Both the position numbers and the translations under genes were made by a program. A stretch of 64,000 nt of DNA from Sulfolobus sp. S-194. GTDB taxonomy: Archaea; Thermoproteota; Thermoprotei_A; Sulfolobales; Sulfolobaceae. The notes under the pieces were generated by a model. That model saw only the letters and a program-made list of their open reading frames with translations, was not told where the DNA came from and searched no databases. Of this stretch, positions 28,924-39,579 are shown piece by piece; position 1 is the first letter of the stretch; each line of letters begins with the position of its first letter. The DNA lies in assembly GCF_012222305.1 (NCBI RefSeq), contig NZ_CP035730.1, forward strand, positions 124,001 to 188,000. The letters run 5' to 3'.

Positions 28924-30385
28924 GGGTATAATTGATATTTATGAAGAGTTTATAAAGGATAACGGATTGCAGGATAGATCAGCTATTAGACAAACGGTAG
29001 AGGAGATAGACAAAGGACATAACGTGATCCTTAAGGCTCCTACTGGTTACGGTAAGACAACTCTGACTAAAGTTTTAGCTAATGCTGTAGATCTGGGTTA
29101 TTTTGCTAGAGTAATTCACGTTCTTCCATTAAGGGCAATAGTACAAGACCTTTATGAGAAACTAAAGGCTGACAGTGAAAGGGGGGTTATTAAGACTAAA
29201 AGTATTGCAGCCCAAGATATGGACTTCTCTGATTCTCCCTTTTTCATGCAGAAGGTAACCGTAACCACTCTAGATACCTTCATTCTTAACCTATTTAAAC
29301 TTCCAGCAGTTGAGATGGATAAGGTATTTCAAAACTTTGGAGCCCACTATGAACTGCCTAGGGGTATGATATACTCATCCTTGGTTATATTTGACGAGTT
29401 CCATCTTCTAGGTGAGGAGGGTAGACCATTAACTGCCGGTTTATCTGCTGTGAAATCCCTTACCGATGCTGGTGTGCCGGTAATAATTATGTCAGCCACT
29501 ATAGACAAAGGGTTAGAATCGCTGATAAAAAAGTACGGTAAAGATTTAGTTACTGTAGAAGCCAAAGACTTCAATATAGAGAGAAAGATTACAGTAAAGA
29601 AAATTAGAGAGGAAGAAGTCTTAAGTGACGTTCTAAAGGAATATAATGAGGAAAAGAGAGTATTAGTAGTATTTAATACTAGAATAGGAGCTGTTAACTT
29701 TTATAAGGTTCTTAAGGATAAGGGACTTAACCCCGTTCTAATTCACAGTAAGTTTAATAGGGAAGATAGAAGAGTGTTAGTTCAGAAGGCGTTAAAGGAA
29801 AGGCTTGTGGTTTCTACTCAGGTAATTGAAGCCGGAATAGATACGAGTTTTGACGTATTAATTACCGAAGCAGCTCCGGCATCAAACTTAATACAGAGAG
29901 CTGGAAGAGTAGCTAGGTATGGGGGTTGTGGTGAGGTTCATGTATTTCCGTTTAGCGGAAAGGTTTATGATAAGGAGGAAGTGGAAGAGGTTTGGAAATC
30001 CTTAGATAGAGGTTTACCAGAGCTTAAGGAGAAACAATACCAGGTTGATAACATATTACTAAACAACTTGACTACCATAGACCATTCAGTATTTGCTGAT
30101 TCAATGATAGCTAAACACCTTTATACCTCAGTTTGTAATATAGTTAGGGAGACATCTATCATAATGGGCTTTCCCAAGGGAGAGTATAATTCCGAGAAGG
30201 CAGTTCCTCTTACAGAGAAGGAGGCAATGGAAGCTTTAAGGAAAAATGGAGCTGTTAAAGACGGGAAGGAGCTTACAGATTATAAACCCTCTAGTAATAT
30301 TTGCTTGCAGTTAGACCTCTTAATGAAGGGAATAGATGGAGTAATAATAACTGAATATGATAAGGAGATAGGAGGGATAGTATGA
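28907..30385 (+). CDS. cas3': Cas3' helicase
   Basis: About 492 residues from ATG 28907, preceded by GGGGGA (a TTG at 28895 is in frame). Superfamily 2 helicase with Walker A APTGYGKTT (Lys50), DEFH box (VIFDEFHLLGEEG), SAT motif (IIMSATID) and motif VI QRAGRVARYG. No HD domain is fused; the nuclease is the separate next gene, as usual in type I-A. It unwinds and reels in target DNA after cascade binding. It overlaps cas3'' by 4 bp (ATGA). Confidence 0.94.
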   Translation: MLSSAKGIIDIYEEFIKDNGLQDRSAIRQTVEEIDKGHNVILKAPTGYGKTTLTKVLANAVDLGYFARVIHVLPLRAIVQDLYEKLKADSERGVIKTKSIAAQDMDFSDSPFFMQKVTVTTLDTFILNLFKLPAVEMDKVFQNFGAHYELPRGMIYSSLVIFDEFHLLGEEGRPLTAGLSAVKSLTDAGVPVIIMSATIDKGLESLIKKYGKDLVTVEAKDFNIERKITVKKIREEEVLSDVLKEYNEEKRVLVVFNTRIGAVNFYKVLKDKGLNPVLIHSKFNREDRRVLVQKALKERLVVSTQVIEAGIDTSFDVLITEAAPASNLIQRAGRVARYGGCGEVHVFPFSGKVYDKEEVEEVWKSLDRGLPELKEKQYQVDNILLNNLTTIDHSVFADSMIAKHLYTSVCNIVRETSIIMGFPKGEYNSEKAVPLTEKEAMEALRKNGAVKDGKELTDYKPSSNICLQLDLLMKGIDGVIITEYDKEIGGIV

Positions 30386-31065
30386 AGAAACCATGTGCAT
30401 TTACTAATCAGCCCCTTTTAGACCACTCTAGGGGTTCTCTTAATGCAGTGAAGAAGATTCTTTCAGACTCGTATGTGCAAACAGCTAGAAGAAGGCTTGA
30501 AAAATTCGGAATAAAGGTTAAGAAAGAGGACTTTGAATTATCAGTCCTTTTGCACGACATAGGTAAGGCTGGAGAGTTTTATCAAACACAATTTGATGAT
30601 GAGTGTAGTTCTCGCCGCACTCCTTCTTTCTTATATCACGAAATAGGGTCTGCTATCTTTTTCTACAGAAACATAGAAGATGAAAGGCTTAAGCTTTTAA
30701 TAGCTCTTGCTGAGCTAAATCATTTAAATGCGATTAGAAGTGTTTCACAACTTAACCCTAACAGTTTCCCTAAGAGGTTTAATCCGGGTATGATTAAGCT
30801 TAAAAAGTTCGGGAAAGTCATCTTAGAGGAGCTTGGGTTAGAGAACTTAAGTGTTGGGGATTATACTTTTGATGATTATCATGAAATGATGGGTGAGTTA
30901 GTAAGAGAGAACGGGTCTTATCTTAAGTTATATTCCCTTTTTTTATCTCCAATAATTGTTGGTGACAATCTAGATAGCTCCCTAGCTAGGGGGCTGAATG
31001 AGAGAAGGAGGTTTATCCACATTCTTGAAAAGGAGGTGAACGCTCTTGATAGTCCCTCTGTATAA
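30382..31065 (+). CDS. cas3'': Cas3'' HD nuclease
   Basis: 227 residues. Metal-dependent HD nuclease: His15 (LLDHSRGSL), His58-Asp59 (VLLHDIGKAGEF), His86 (YHEIGSA) and a later His in LAELNHLNA, plus a late Asp in VGDNLDSSL. It degrades the target strand together with Cas3'. All expected metal ligands are present. Coupled by ATGA to the helicase and followed by csa4, whose ribosome-binding site lies inside its 3' end. Confidence 0.93.
   Translation: MKKPCAFTNQPLLDHSRGSLNAVKKILSDSYVQTARRRLEKFGIKVKKEDFELSVLLHDIGKAGEFYQTQFDDECSSRRTPSFLYHEIGSAIFFYRNIEDERLKLLIALAELNHLNAIRSVSQLNPNSFPKRFNPGMIKLKKFGKVILEELGLENLSVGDYTFDDYHEMMGELVRENGSYLKLYSLFLSPIIVGDNLDSSLARGLNERRRFIHILEKEVNALDSPSV
31031..31038 (+). 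promoter_or_regulatory. strong ribosome-binding site deciding a TTG start
   Basis: AGGAGGTGA inside the end of cas3'' lies about 8 bp before TTG 31046. It is the best Shine-Dalgarno match in the operon and supports TTG as the csa4 start. Confidence 0.7.
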
Positions 31066-32026
31066 TCTGTTTGGAGATAACTTAGTGGTTCAAGTAGCAG
31101 TAAACGCGAAAGATTCAAAGCCTTTAACAATAAAGGGGAAACCCTACTTAGAAATAAACGATAAGGAGGTAAGAATAGCCTTAGATACTGCTAGTGATAT
31201 AGCCCAAAAGTTTGAGAAAGATAACAGGAGACCAATACCCCTATCTGCGAATGATAAGAAAGTTATAGAGAAAGTATTGAAGTGTTTTAACTTCTCTTCC
31301 TCAGATCCAATATCTAATGTTTTGAAGAGTTTCGATACTGAGCACAGTAAGGAGTGTTATGTAGATAATGTTCCTTCATTTATAAAGCCAGAGTATTATG
31401 AGTTAATCAGAGTTCCCGGTAAACCTGGAGGACAAAAGATGTCTGTAAAAGTTGACGCTAGCTATGTAATTATCGCAATAGCTGGTTGGTTATTCTCCAG
31501 AATAGGGTATGCGAGAGTAGGAGGCGAGACAATAGGAGTTAATGTTTTCACCTCAACAAAGTCGATGCTTTACACTACTTACGGACAGTTCAGCGGTGTA
31601 AAACCAGAGACAGCTTTCATATTCCTTTTAGCCGATAGGGTAATAAAGTCCGGTTCAAACATTTCTTCAGCAAGAGTATATCTCATGTCAGATGCTGGCG
31701 GACAAAACCCCACTATCATACTGGGAGGCTTCAGTGTAGATTTCTCTAAGTTACTTGAAAAGAAAGAGTTAATAGATGATGACTTAATAAGACTTGCACA
31801 AGATGCAACAAACGATCAGAGCCAAACCAACGATTTCTCAGCTAGAATTGTTGAGCTAGTCTATGAAGTGATTGGAGGAGCTAAGAGAGTAGAGGATTTA
31901 GTATATCTCGCAAATCGCTACGTCTCTATGGAGATAACTAATGCAAAGGACTTCTGTAAGAGTAACAGAATCTATTGTACAGCTTACTATTACTCCCAGA
32001 AGCTTTTAAGTGAAATAGGATGGTAG
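31046..32026 (+). CDS. csa4: Csa4 (Cas8a2), large subunit of type I-A cascade
   Basis: 326 residues from TTG 31046. Recognised by position between cas3'' and cas6, by length, and by family-like segments such as LIRVPGKPGGQKMSVKVDAS and YARVGGETIGVNVF. In type I-A this subunit recognises PAM and replaces Cas8. It is the most divergent subunit, so the name leans partly on context. The TAG stop overlaps the cas6 ATG. The first 20 bp overlap cas3''. Confidence 0.82.
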   Translation: MIVPLYNLFGDNLVVQVAVNAKDSKPLTIKGKPYLEINDKEVRIALDTASDIAQKFEKDNRRPIPLSANDKKVIEKVLKCFNFSSSDPISNVLKSFDTEHSKECYVDNVPSFIKPEYYELIRVPGKPGGQKMSVKVDASYVIIAIAGWLFSRIGYARVGGETIGVNVFTSTKSMLYTTYGQFSGVKPETAFIFLLADRVIKSGSNISSARVYLMSDAGGQNPTIILGGFSVDFSKLLEKKELIDDDLIRLAQDATNDQSQTNDFSARIVELVYEVIGGAKRVEDLVYLANRYVSMEITNAKDFCKSNRIYCTAYYYSQKLLSEIGW

Positions 32027-32901
32027 AGTTTCTCCCTGAAAAAATCATTAAAGCTGAGTTTTCTGCTGTGCCGGAGACGGATGTAATTTTACCCCCTTTA
32101 AGTTCTAAGGTAGTAAAGAACCTAATTTTATCTTCAAAACTACTTCCCTCCCTCTCAAACTTAGTTCAGAGTGGAATGAAAAATAAGCCAATATTTATCT
32201 CAAACTTAGGTAAAAATGGTTTTAGACTTTTCAGTACCGGAAAACCTATAAGTGTTAAAACTGGAGAAATCCTTAACTTCTTCATCTCTTTCCCTTATTA
32301 TGACGGTTTTTTCACTGAGCTTTCCTCGGGTAGCTTTAAGACTGAGTATGGGAAGTTCTTTATAGAGCTCGAACAACTCGAGGTTATTGAACTTAACTCC
32401 ATAAAAGGAGTTAGTGAAGGTAACTTTTACATAAAATTCGTAACCCCTGCTCTCCTTTCGTCAAAGGTCCTTCTTCCCCCATCGTTAAAAGAAAAATATA
32501 AGAATGTCAATCCGGGGTATAGTTTAATTCCTTCTGTCGGTTTAGTAGTAAGTTACGCCTATAGGATTTATAGGGCTTTATACGGAAATACAAGTAATAT
32601 AGAGCTTGAGTCAAAAGCCTTTAAGCTTGGAATTTTAAGCAATAGCTTATCTAGAGTTGTAGGGTATAAGCTGAAACCCTTAACTGTAGTTATAGGAAAT
32701 GATGATAAGGGAAGATTAAGAACCTCGAGAGGTTTTGTCGGCTGGATGGAGTTTGATATTCCTTACAAGAAGCTTAAGAAAGCTGTATGGAAATATTTAA
32801 CTGTAGCTTCATTTTTAGGGATAGGTAAGAGTAGAGGAATTGGTTTGGGGGAAATTGCTCTTAAGATGAAAAATAAGTACTCGGAGATCTCTGAGACGTA
32901 A
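32020..32901 (+). CDS. cas6: Cas6 crRNA endonuclease
   Basis: 293 residues, tandem ferredoxin-like RAMP, with the C-terminal glycine-rich loop FLGIGKSRGIGLGEI that defines Cas6. It cuts pre-crRNA within the repeat, leaving the 8-nt ATTGAAAG handle. It is the only cas6 in the window, so it probably processes arrays 1-3 for both the I-A and the III-D complexes. Last gene of the operon; array 3 begins 40 bp after its stop. Confidence 0.93.
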   Translation: MVEFLPEKIIKAEFSAVPETDVILPPLSSKVVKNLILSSKLLPSLSNLVQSGMKNKPIFISNLGKNGFRLFSTGKPISVKTGEILNFFISFPYYDGFFTELSSGSFKTEYGKFFIELEQLEVIELNSIKGVSEGNFYIKFVTPALLSSKVLLPPSLKEKYKNVNPGYSLIPSVGLVVSYAYRIYRALYGNTSNIELESKAFKLGILSNSLSRVVGYKLKPLTVVIGNDDKGRLRTSRGFVGWMEFDIPYKKLKKAVWKYLTVASFLGIGKSRGIGLGEIALKMKNKYSEISET

Positions 32902-32940
32902 CAACTTTACAAGATTGATACTTTTTATAAGAGAGCATTA

Positions 32941-35900
32941 CTTTCAGCTTCGTTAAGGATTATCGTATGTCAATGTAGATGAGGATGCCTTGGCGTTATG
33001 AATCTTTCAATTCCATTGAGGATTATGATCTGATGGAAACCATTTGGCTACTATTAAAGAAGTTCTCTTTCAATTCCATTGAGGATTATGTCAGGCGGAA
33101 TTGTTATTATATCATTACACATCTCGTGTCTTTCAATTCCATTGAGGATTATGGACTTTTATAGGTTTTGGCGGTTTCAAAATCACCATTGCGAGTAACT
33201 TTCAATTCCATTGAGGATTATGATAGTTTTCTTGTGTACTCTTTACGGCTTCTGTTATGAACCATACTCTTTCAATTCCATTGAGGATTATGCTTAGCCC
33301 ACTAAAGTTATTTTATTTTTTATCAGTAAACTCTTTCAATTCCATTGAGGATTATGACTACTAATACTAAATATGTATATGTCAGCACGGACCTTTCAAT
33401 TCCATTGAGGATTATGTTACCAGCACTGTTTTCAGTAAGGATTGCCGTGAAGGTGAACTTTCAATTCCATTGAGGATTATGATTTTTTTGATGAAGAAAG
33501 CCGTGGCTCAAGGGTATATTTCGCTTTCAATTCCATTGAGGATTATGATAGTAATAAGAGCTTAGGCCCAGGGTAAAAGGAAGTGTGTACTTTCAATTCC
33601 ATTGAGGATTATGTGACATAGAATTGCAACAGATTTACGACAAATATGCACCTCTTTCAATTCCATTGAGGATTATGACAATTCATAATCAGCAGCTATT
33701 ATCTTACTCACTAACTCTCCACTTTCAATTCCATTGAGGATTATGAAACGATCTTCTGAGTGAGGCCTAGACTAGTTTTTATTTTACTTTCAATTCCATT
33801 GAGGATTATGAATACGTGATCATAGCTACATATACTTCTTCCAACGAATACTTTCAATTCCATTGAGGATTATGATATACAACACTCTACGCTGGGCAGA
33901 CATCTATTTCTACCAACTTTCAATTCCATTGAGGATTATGAGGCTGCTTATTGCTGAAAGGTGGGTTACAATAGCTTCGGTTCTTTCAATTCCATTGAGG
34001 ATTATGAGAGAGTAGGGAGTATCGAGAGAGTAGGGAGTATCGCTTATCTTTCAATTCCATTGAGGATTATGATATATGCTTAGGTAAGTTGAGGATTTCG
34101 TAAGTGTAATCTCTTTCAATTCCATTGAGGATTATGCATCGGAGATGAGAAGAAGGGCAAAATAGGCATCAGAACTTTCAATTCCATTGAGGATTATGCG
34201 TTTATATTTATATATTTTGCATTTATCTGAGCTACGAGCTTTCAATTCCATTGAGGATTATGTGGTGTAAAAGATGAATGATAACCAAAAAGCAGCATTA
34301 ATACCTTTCAATTCCATTGAGGATTATGCCAGATGGGAAAAGGATAAGATTGTATTGTGTAAGCACTACACTTTCAATTCCATTGAGGATTATGACGTTT
34401 TTTTTGCCTCGTTTTCAGTCGCTCTTTATCATTTACTTTCAATTCCATTGAGGATTATGTCTTTATCTCAGCGTTTACAGCGTCCTCCACGTACAATGGT
34501 GGTAACGCTTTCAATTCCATTGAGGATTATGTTCTTTAACTCTTCCCACTGTTCCGGGAACTCCTCCATAACTTTCAATTCCATTGAGGATTATGAGGAA
34601 AATTATAAGCTCCTTGAAACCGCTACCAGTGCTAAATGACTTTCAATTCCATTGAGGATTATGCCGGCGACATCGTCAGCCAACATTTGTACGTAATTTG
34701 ACTTTCAATTCCATTGAGGATTATGTTTTTCTCACCTCAGAGCCTTAATAGCCTAACTATGTATACTTTCAATTCCATTGAGGATTATGTTAAGGGGGAA
34801 GTAACATTATTTGGAAACTATGAAGAATGTCTTTCAATTCCATTGAGGATTATGTTGGGGTTAGATGCGGTGTTTTTCAACTTTGCCGAAGTGTTCTTTC
34901 AATTCCATTGAGGATTATGCCTGGGGTCAGGTCCCAGGAGTCCCGGTCCAGGTCGTCGGACTTTCAATTCCATTGAGGATTATGAATAGTTCCTTATCGT
35001 CGATCTTGCTCCTGCTGAAGATCTTTCTTTCAATTCCATTGAGGATTATGAGTTAGCTAAACAGATTGATGAGCTAATAACTAGCGGAAACTTTCAATTC
35101 CATTGAGGATTATGTTCCTGAAACAACGGTAGTATAGCTACCTGGACTAGACACTCTTTCAATTCCATTGAGGATTATGAGTACATCAATGAGAAGGCTA
35201 AGGAATTGGGATATAGTACTTTCAATTCCATTGAGGATTATGGGATGCGCGGAAAGAAGGCCGTTTACTTCGTCATGCCCGAAGCTTTCAATTCCATTGA
35301 GGATTATGATATAATTTGCTATTTTTGTAAATCAATTTTATATTTTCAATCTTTCAATTCCATTGAGGATTATGGCATCTTCTGATGATAATGTTAGTTC
35401 ATCATTAAATGCTGTCGTCTTTCAATTCCATTGAGGATTATGCCAAAATTATAGGGCGTCCCTTCCCGCCCCTTAGGGGGTGTCCTTTCAATTCCATTGA
35501 GGATTATGGCTACTTTCATGGCATAATTTAGAGCCCTACTTTTACCGTTCTTTCCTTTCAATTCCATTGAGGATTATGACAAGACGTGGAGCGAGATGCT
35601 TTCAGATAACGGAGATAATCTTTCAATTCCATTGAGGATTATGAAAAGTGTAATCACAATAATAGAAACAATTGACACCTGAGAAGACTGTTCCTTTCAA
35701 TTCCATTGAGGATTATGAAAGCGTACTGTAAACAGGTTGTTCGAAATCGTAAGCATTTGTCTTTCAATTCCATTGAGGATTATGTAAAATTCTCAGCGAC
35801 GATAAATGCGAAAAATTAATCCAAACACTCTTTCAATTCCATTGAGGATTATGAATAATGTGTTTCCGTTTGAGATGACTTACGACAAACAATTCTTTCA

Positions 35901-37796
35901 ATTCCATTGAGGATTATGTTTAACAACTCTTCGCCACAAATATAACCGTTCTTGGTCTTTCAATTCCATTGAGGATTATGATATTGCCTCTATGATGAGA
36001 TGTTCTAATCCTTCCGTTCTTTCAATTCCATTGAGGATTATGTCATCGAAGAAATTCAGAAGGAAGCCAACGTTATGGAAAGTCTTTCAATTCCATTGAG
36101 GATTATGAGAATAGCAGATGAGGAAGGAAATATTGAATGGGACAGGGTCTTTCAATTCCATTGAGGATTATGTCAACACCGCCGTAAGGCGATGGGGAAA
36201 CGCCGAAGTATTCTTTCAATTCCATTGAGGATTATGTTAGGAGAATAAATAACTACACCAGGGGATGATTGTATCCCACTCTTTCAATTCCATTGAGGAT
36301 TATGACAAAGATTATTCAATAATAAGAATAGGAGATAAGCAGCTTTCAATTCCATTGAGGATTATGGTGCTTAACGCTGACTTAGAATTAATTAAAGCAG
36401 CTGCAACTTTCAATTCCATTGAGGATTATGTCCCTGCAGGTCGTTGCACACATCATGGGTTTAAGAAATCTTTCAATTCCATTGAGGATTATGAAGAAAG
36501 CCTTGTCCTATATGCTGCATATCTCTTCAAGCACTTTCAATTCCATTGAGGATTATGTTATTATTATATGTTTTCTCCCCCCTCACACACCTGACACTTT
36601 CAATTCCATTGAGGATTATGAAAATGGTAGATTAAGGGTGGCCTTGGCTTTTCTAAGCTTAACTTTCAATTCCATTGAGGATTATGCTATTATTGCCCTT
36701 GTTATAAGCCTATTATATGTAAGAATCTTTCAATTCCATTGAGGATTATGTTTACAATTCGGCAGGAGATAGAAAAATTGAAAAAGCATATGGAAACTTT
36801 CAATTCCATTGAGGATTATGACAATTTGCATACTGGTAAATTACTGGTGTTGCTAAGAACTTTCAATTCCATTGAGGATTATGAAAATAAATATTGTTGA
36901 ATCTAATGTAGAAAAAGTAAAAGAAACTTTCAATTCCATTGAGGATTATGAAAAATAAATTCAGGAAATTAATTACTGAATGGATAAAAGTTGTCTTTCA
37001 ATTCCATTGAGGATTATGCCAGCATTTCTTCCCAAAACTTCCAGCCTCGCAGTCGCCTTTCAATTCCATTGAGGATTATGCGTATTCCTTAATCCTACTT
37101 AAGGTTTATTAAGGAGAACTTTTCTTTCAATTCCATTGAGGATTATGTCGGCTACAGAACCCACGATTGGGTAACAGTTTCTCAACACTTTCAATTCCAT
37201 TGAGGATTATGAGATAATTATCAGCCTTTAAAAACACCCACGTGATAATTTTAAACTTTCAATTCCATTGAGGATTATGATATAATAACAATAACAACGA
37301 ATACTGTATCAGTGTTAACAATACTTTCAATTCCATTGAGGATTATGTACAACTTGTAATATTTTTCATTAATTCTGATAGCAAACTTTCAATTCCATTG
37401 AGGATTATGTTACACCTAAATCAATAGTTTACCTAGGGAAGAAAGGGGCTTTCAATTCCATTGAGGATTATGAACGGTCCCATTACATTAAAAAGCCATT
37501 GCTTTGAAATAAACTTTCAATTCCATTGAGGATTATGTTAGTTAAAGGAAAGAAAAGAGTAGTTATGGTTATAATAGTCTTTCAATTCCATTGAGGATTA
37601 TGTCGAAAAAATTCTATTTCACATTTTACATATTTTAAATATACTTTCAATTCCATTGAGGATTATGGCCAACGCCGGGTTAATCGCCTCCTTCGTCAGG
37701 CCCTTCCTTTCAATTCCATTGAGGATTATGCGGGCGTCCAGGCGGAGGTCAGTCAGGATCCCAGTCCAGGTCCTTTCAATTCCATTGAGGATTATG
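32941..37796 (-). CRISPR. CRISPR array 3: 74 repeats plus one decayed repeat
   Basis: Repeats identical to those of array 1 run from 33004 to 37796 with period 60-72 bp and 73 spacers. One unit further left, 32941-32964 (CTTTCAGCTTCGTTAAGG then ATTATC) is a decayed repeat at the correct spacing, making one more spacer. The leader is on the right, so crRNAs are transcribed leftwards. One spacer (34007-34047) contains an 18-bp unit twice. Two GC-rich spacers (34920-34960, 37731-37772) resemble each other. Confidence 0.98.
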
Positions 37797-38018
37797 TGAT
37801 TGTTTTTATATTTCTATTTATCTTATTTTCTTTGTTTCTACTATATAAGTTTTTCTGTTTATTACATATTTGTCATTACTGAATTCTTCTTATTCCTAAG
37901 AAAAATAGGGAATTTGAAAAAGAGAAACACATAAAACATTCTCAATAAAGATACTGTAAAAAATCAAATACAAATTGAAAGAAAATCCCGAGAAAAAACG
38001 GGAACAAAAACAAAGATA
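37797..38018 (-). promoter_or_regulatory. CRISPR leader 3 (222 bp)
   Basis: Same 222-bp leader as arrays 1 and 2, with the TATA box AAAAACTTATATAG on the minus strand at about 37841-37855. Beyond the leader, TACCTAAAATAACAT at about 38017 recurs as CACCTAAAATAACAT at about 38079. Confidence 0.85.
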
Positions 38019-39379
38019 TACCTAAAATAACATAGAAGATATGACATTTACTTCTGTCAATCTCATAAAGCTAAAAATACACCTAAAATAACATGCATAC
38101 ACTGTCTAGTAGATAAAACTGAGATAATTCTCTATATATTATCTTCTTTCTGGCATATCTTTTTCCCTTGAACAGACTTGTTGTGGAGTCCGTAATCAGT
38201 TACGGCGATAGACAAGCATATAATTTCATCCCTTGAACCGCACTAATCTAAAAGAAATATTCTAGTAAAAGAAAAAGAAAATAATAATGTAAATCTTAAA
38301 TCTTCCTGATCCTACTATATGTATAAAATAGAGAATCCATTAACTGAGAGTTCAATAAAGAACAATAGAGCATGTATTTTCTATAAATGTTGTTTAATAG
38401 TATTTTTAATGATTTTCTTTCTAACATCCTTACTGTTCTGATTCACTGTTTGATCGTAATATTATCTATCAATTTGTGCTATGAGCTAATAGGACAAATT
38501 CCTATTTAATGTTTGATCTTCTGTTTAAATAAACTCCTTAATTAAAAATCAACTTAAGAATAATATCGATATATAGAATATTTCTTTTTAGATTGTAATA
38601 GAAATTTTATAATTTTAATATTTTTCTTTAAGGAATATAAACTTTAAGAGAGATGATGGCAAATATCTAGTTTGCCATAAAACTGTTTTTAAGACTATGT
38701 AGTTCAAAGAGAAAAGTTCTTTATTTCTTAGTTATCTTCTCTCTCATCTAAAATAATGTAGTTCAAAGATCACATTAGTTACTGTTTTTGCATGATCCCT
38801 TTCTCCATATAACAAATTCCATACAAGTTATATGATAGTCTGCTATTAGATTTACTGGCTCAAAGCGTGAAATAGTCTGCTATCTCTCTTATCTTTTTAG
38901 TGTTTTTATAATAAATTTCTTTATTTTAGATTTTTCTTATGATTTACCATACTATACATAGAAATAACTAATCTGTTGAGGATTGTTTAATAAGGCGTCT
39001 TCAAATGGTATAGACTGAAATTTTATTTCAAAATAAAATTCTCTAGTCTATTACCATAATGCACACTTACGGGTGATGGAACATCAGATGTTTTTAACTG
39101 AATATGACTCTTTGCTTATTTTCTACCCTATGTATTTATGCTCTAGTAAAACTAACGTAAGTTATCTATGTTGATATATTTTTAGTTCTTCTCTAAATAG
39201 GGTTACTATTGTGATGATAGTGTTAATATAACCCTTAAACATTAGTGTATGATACTATTATTGCGGATTTTACTAATCTGAAACCAGTTACTAAAGTTAA
39301 AGATAATGCTAGTGGTAATACAATCCTCTTTCCCTTAATAGATCTTCAGAGGTAGGTTAAACGGTAATCCTTCTCTTAA
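38019..39379. other. gap between array 3 and the III-D region
   Basis: 1.36 kb of AT-rich DNA without a coding stretch that I can support. It contains a nested stem-loop (38177-38216) and short direct repeats: ATGTAGTTCAAAG at about 38697 and 38756, and TAGTCTGCTAT at about 38837 and 38873. Confidence 0.5.
38177..38216 (+). ncRNA. possible structured RNA or operator
   Basis: Nested inverted repeats: outer CTTGT/ACAAG (38177-38181, 38212-38216) and inner CCGTAA-TCAG-TTACGG (38190-38205). It is much more GC-rich than its surroundings. It could be a small RNA stem-loop or a protein-binding palindrome; I cannot decide which, nor assign a strand. Confidence 0.2.
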
Positions 39380-39553
39380 CTATTTCTCAGTAAGTTTCTT
39401 ACTCTTTCTCTTTTTGATTTCTTCTCTAGCTTTACTTATCCCATAGAAGAGAATAAGATTAAGCGCTTCATCCGTAGACTTAGCCATAGTCACTTCAACT
39501 ATTTGAGCCAATTCGTAATACTCATCTTTTATTTTCAGTGGTACTTTCTTCAT
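39380..39553 (-). CDS. small ribbon-helix-helix-like regulator
   Basis: 57 residues from ATG 39553 to TAG 39380. The pattern MKKVPLKIKDEYYELAQI, then a helix, a turn at MAKSTDEALNLILFYGIS and a basic tail (KKRKSKK) fits a CopG/VapB-type ribbon-helix-helix DNA-binding protein. A palindrome lies immediately upstream and suggests autoregulation. No toxin-like partner is adjacent, so it is either a free-standing regulator or an orphan antitoxin. It sits in the gap between CRISPR array 3 and the III-D operon, but no direct regulatory link is visible. Confidence 0.6.
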   Translation of the reverse strand: MKKVPLKIKDEYYELAQIVEVTMAKSTDEALNLILFYGISKAREEIKKRKSKKLTEK

Positions 39554-39560
39554 AGGATTA

Positions 39561-39579
39561 TATTACACATATTGTAATA
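39561..39579 (-). promoter_or_regulatory. palindromic operator at the RHH gene promoter
   Basis: TATTACA (39561-39567) and TGTAATA (39573-39579) form a perfect 7-bp inverted repeat with a 5-bp centre, beginning 8 bp upstream of the ATG and overlapping the minus-strand TATA-like AAGTTTATATTAC. This is the place and shape expected for an autoregulatory ribbon-helix-helix operator. Confidence 0.5.

Noticed and set aside
32979-36742. ORFs across array 3, some over 100 codons
   Set aside because: Repeat-derived frames through changing spacers; not genes.
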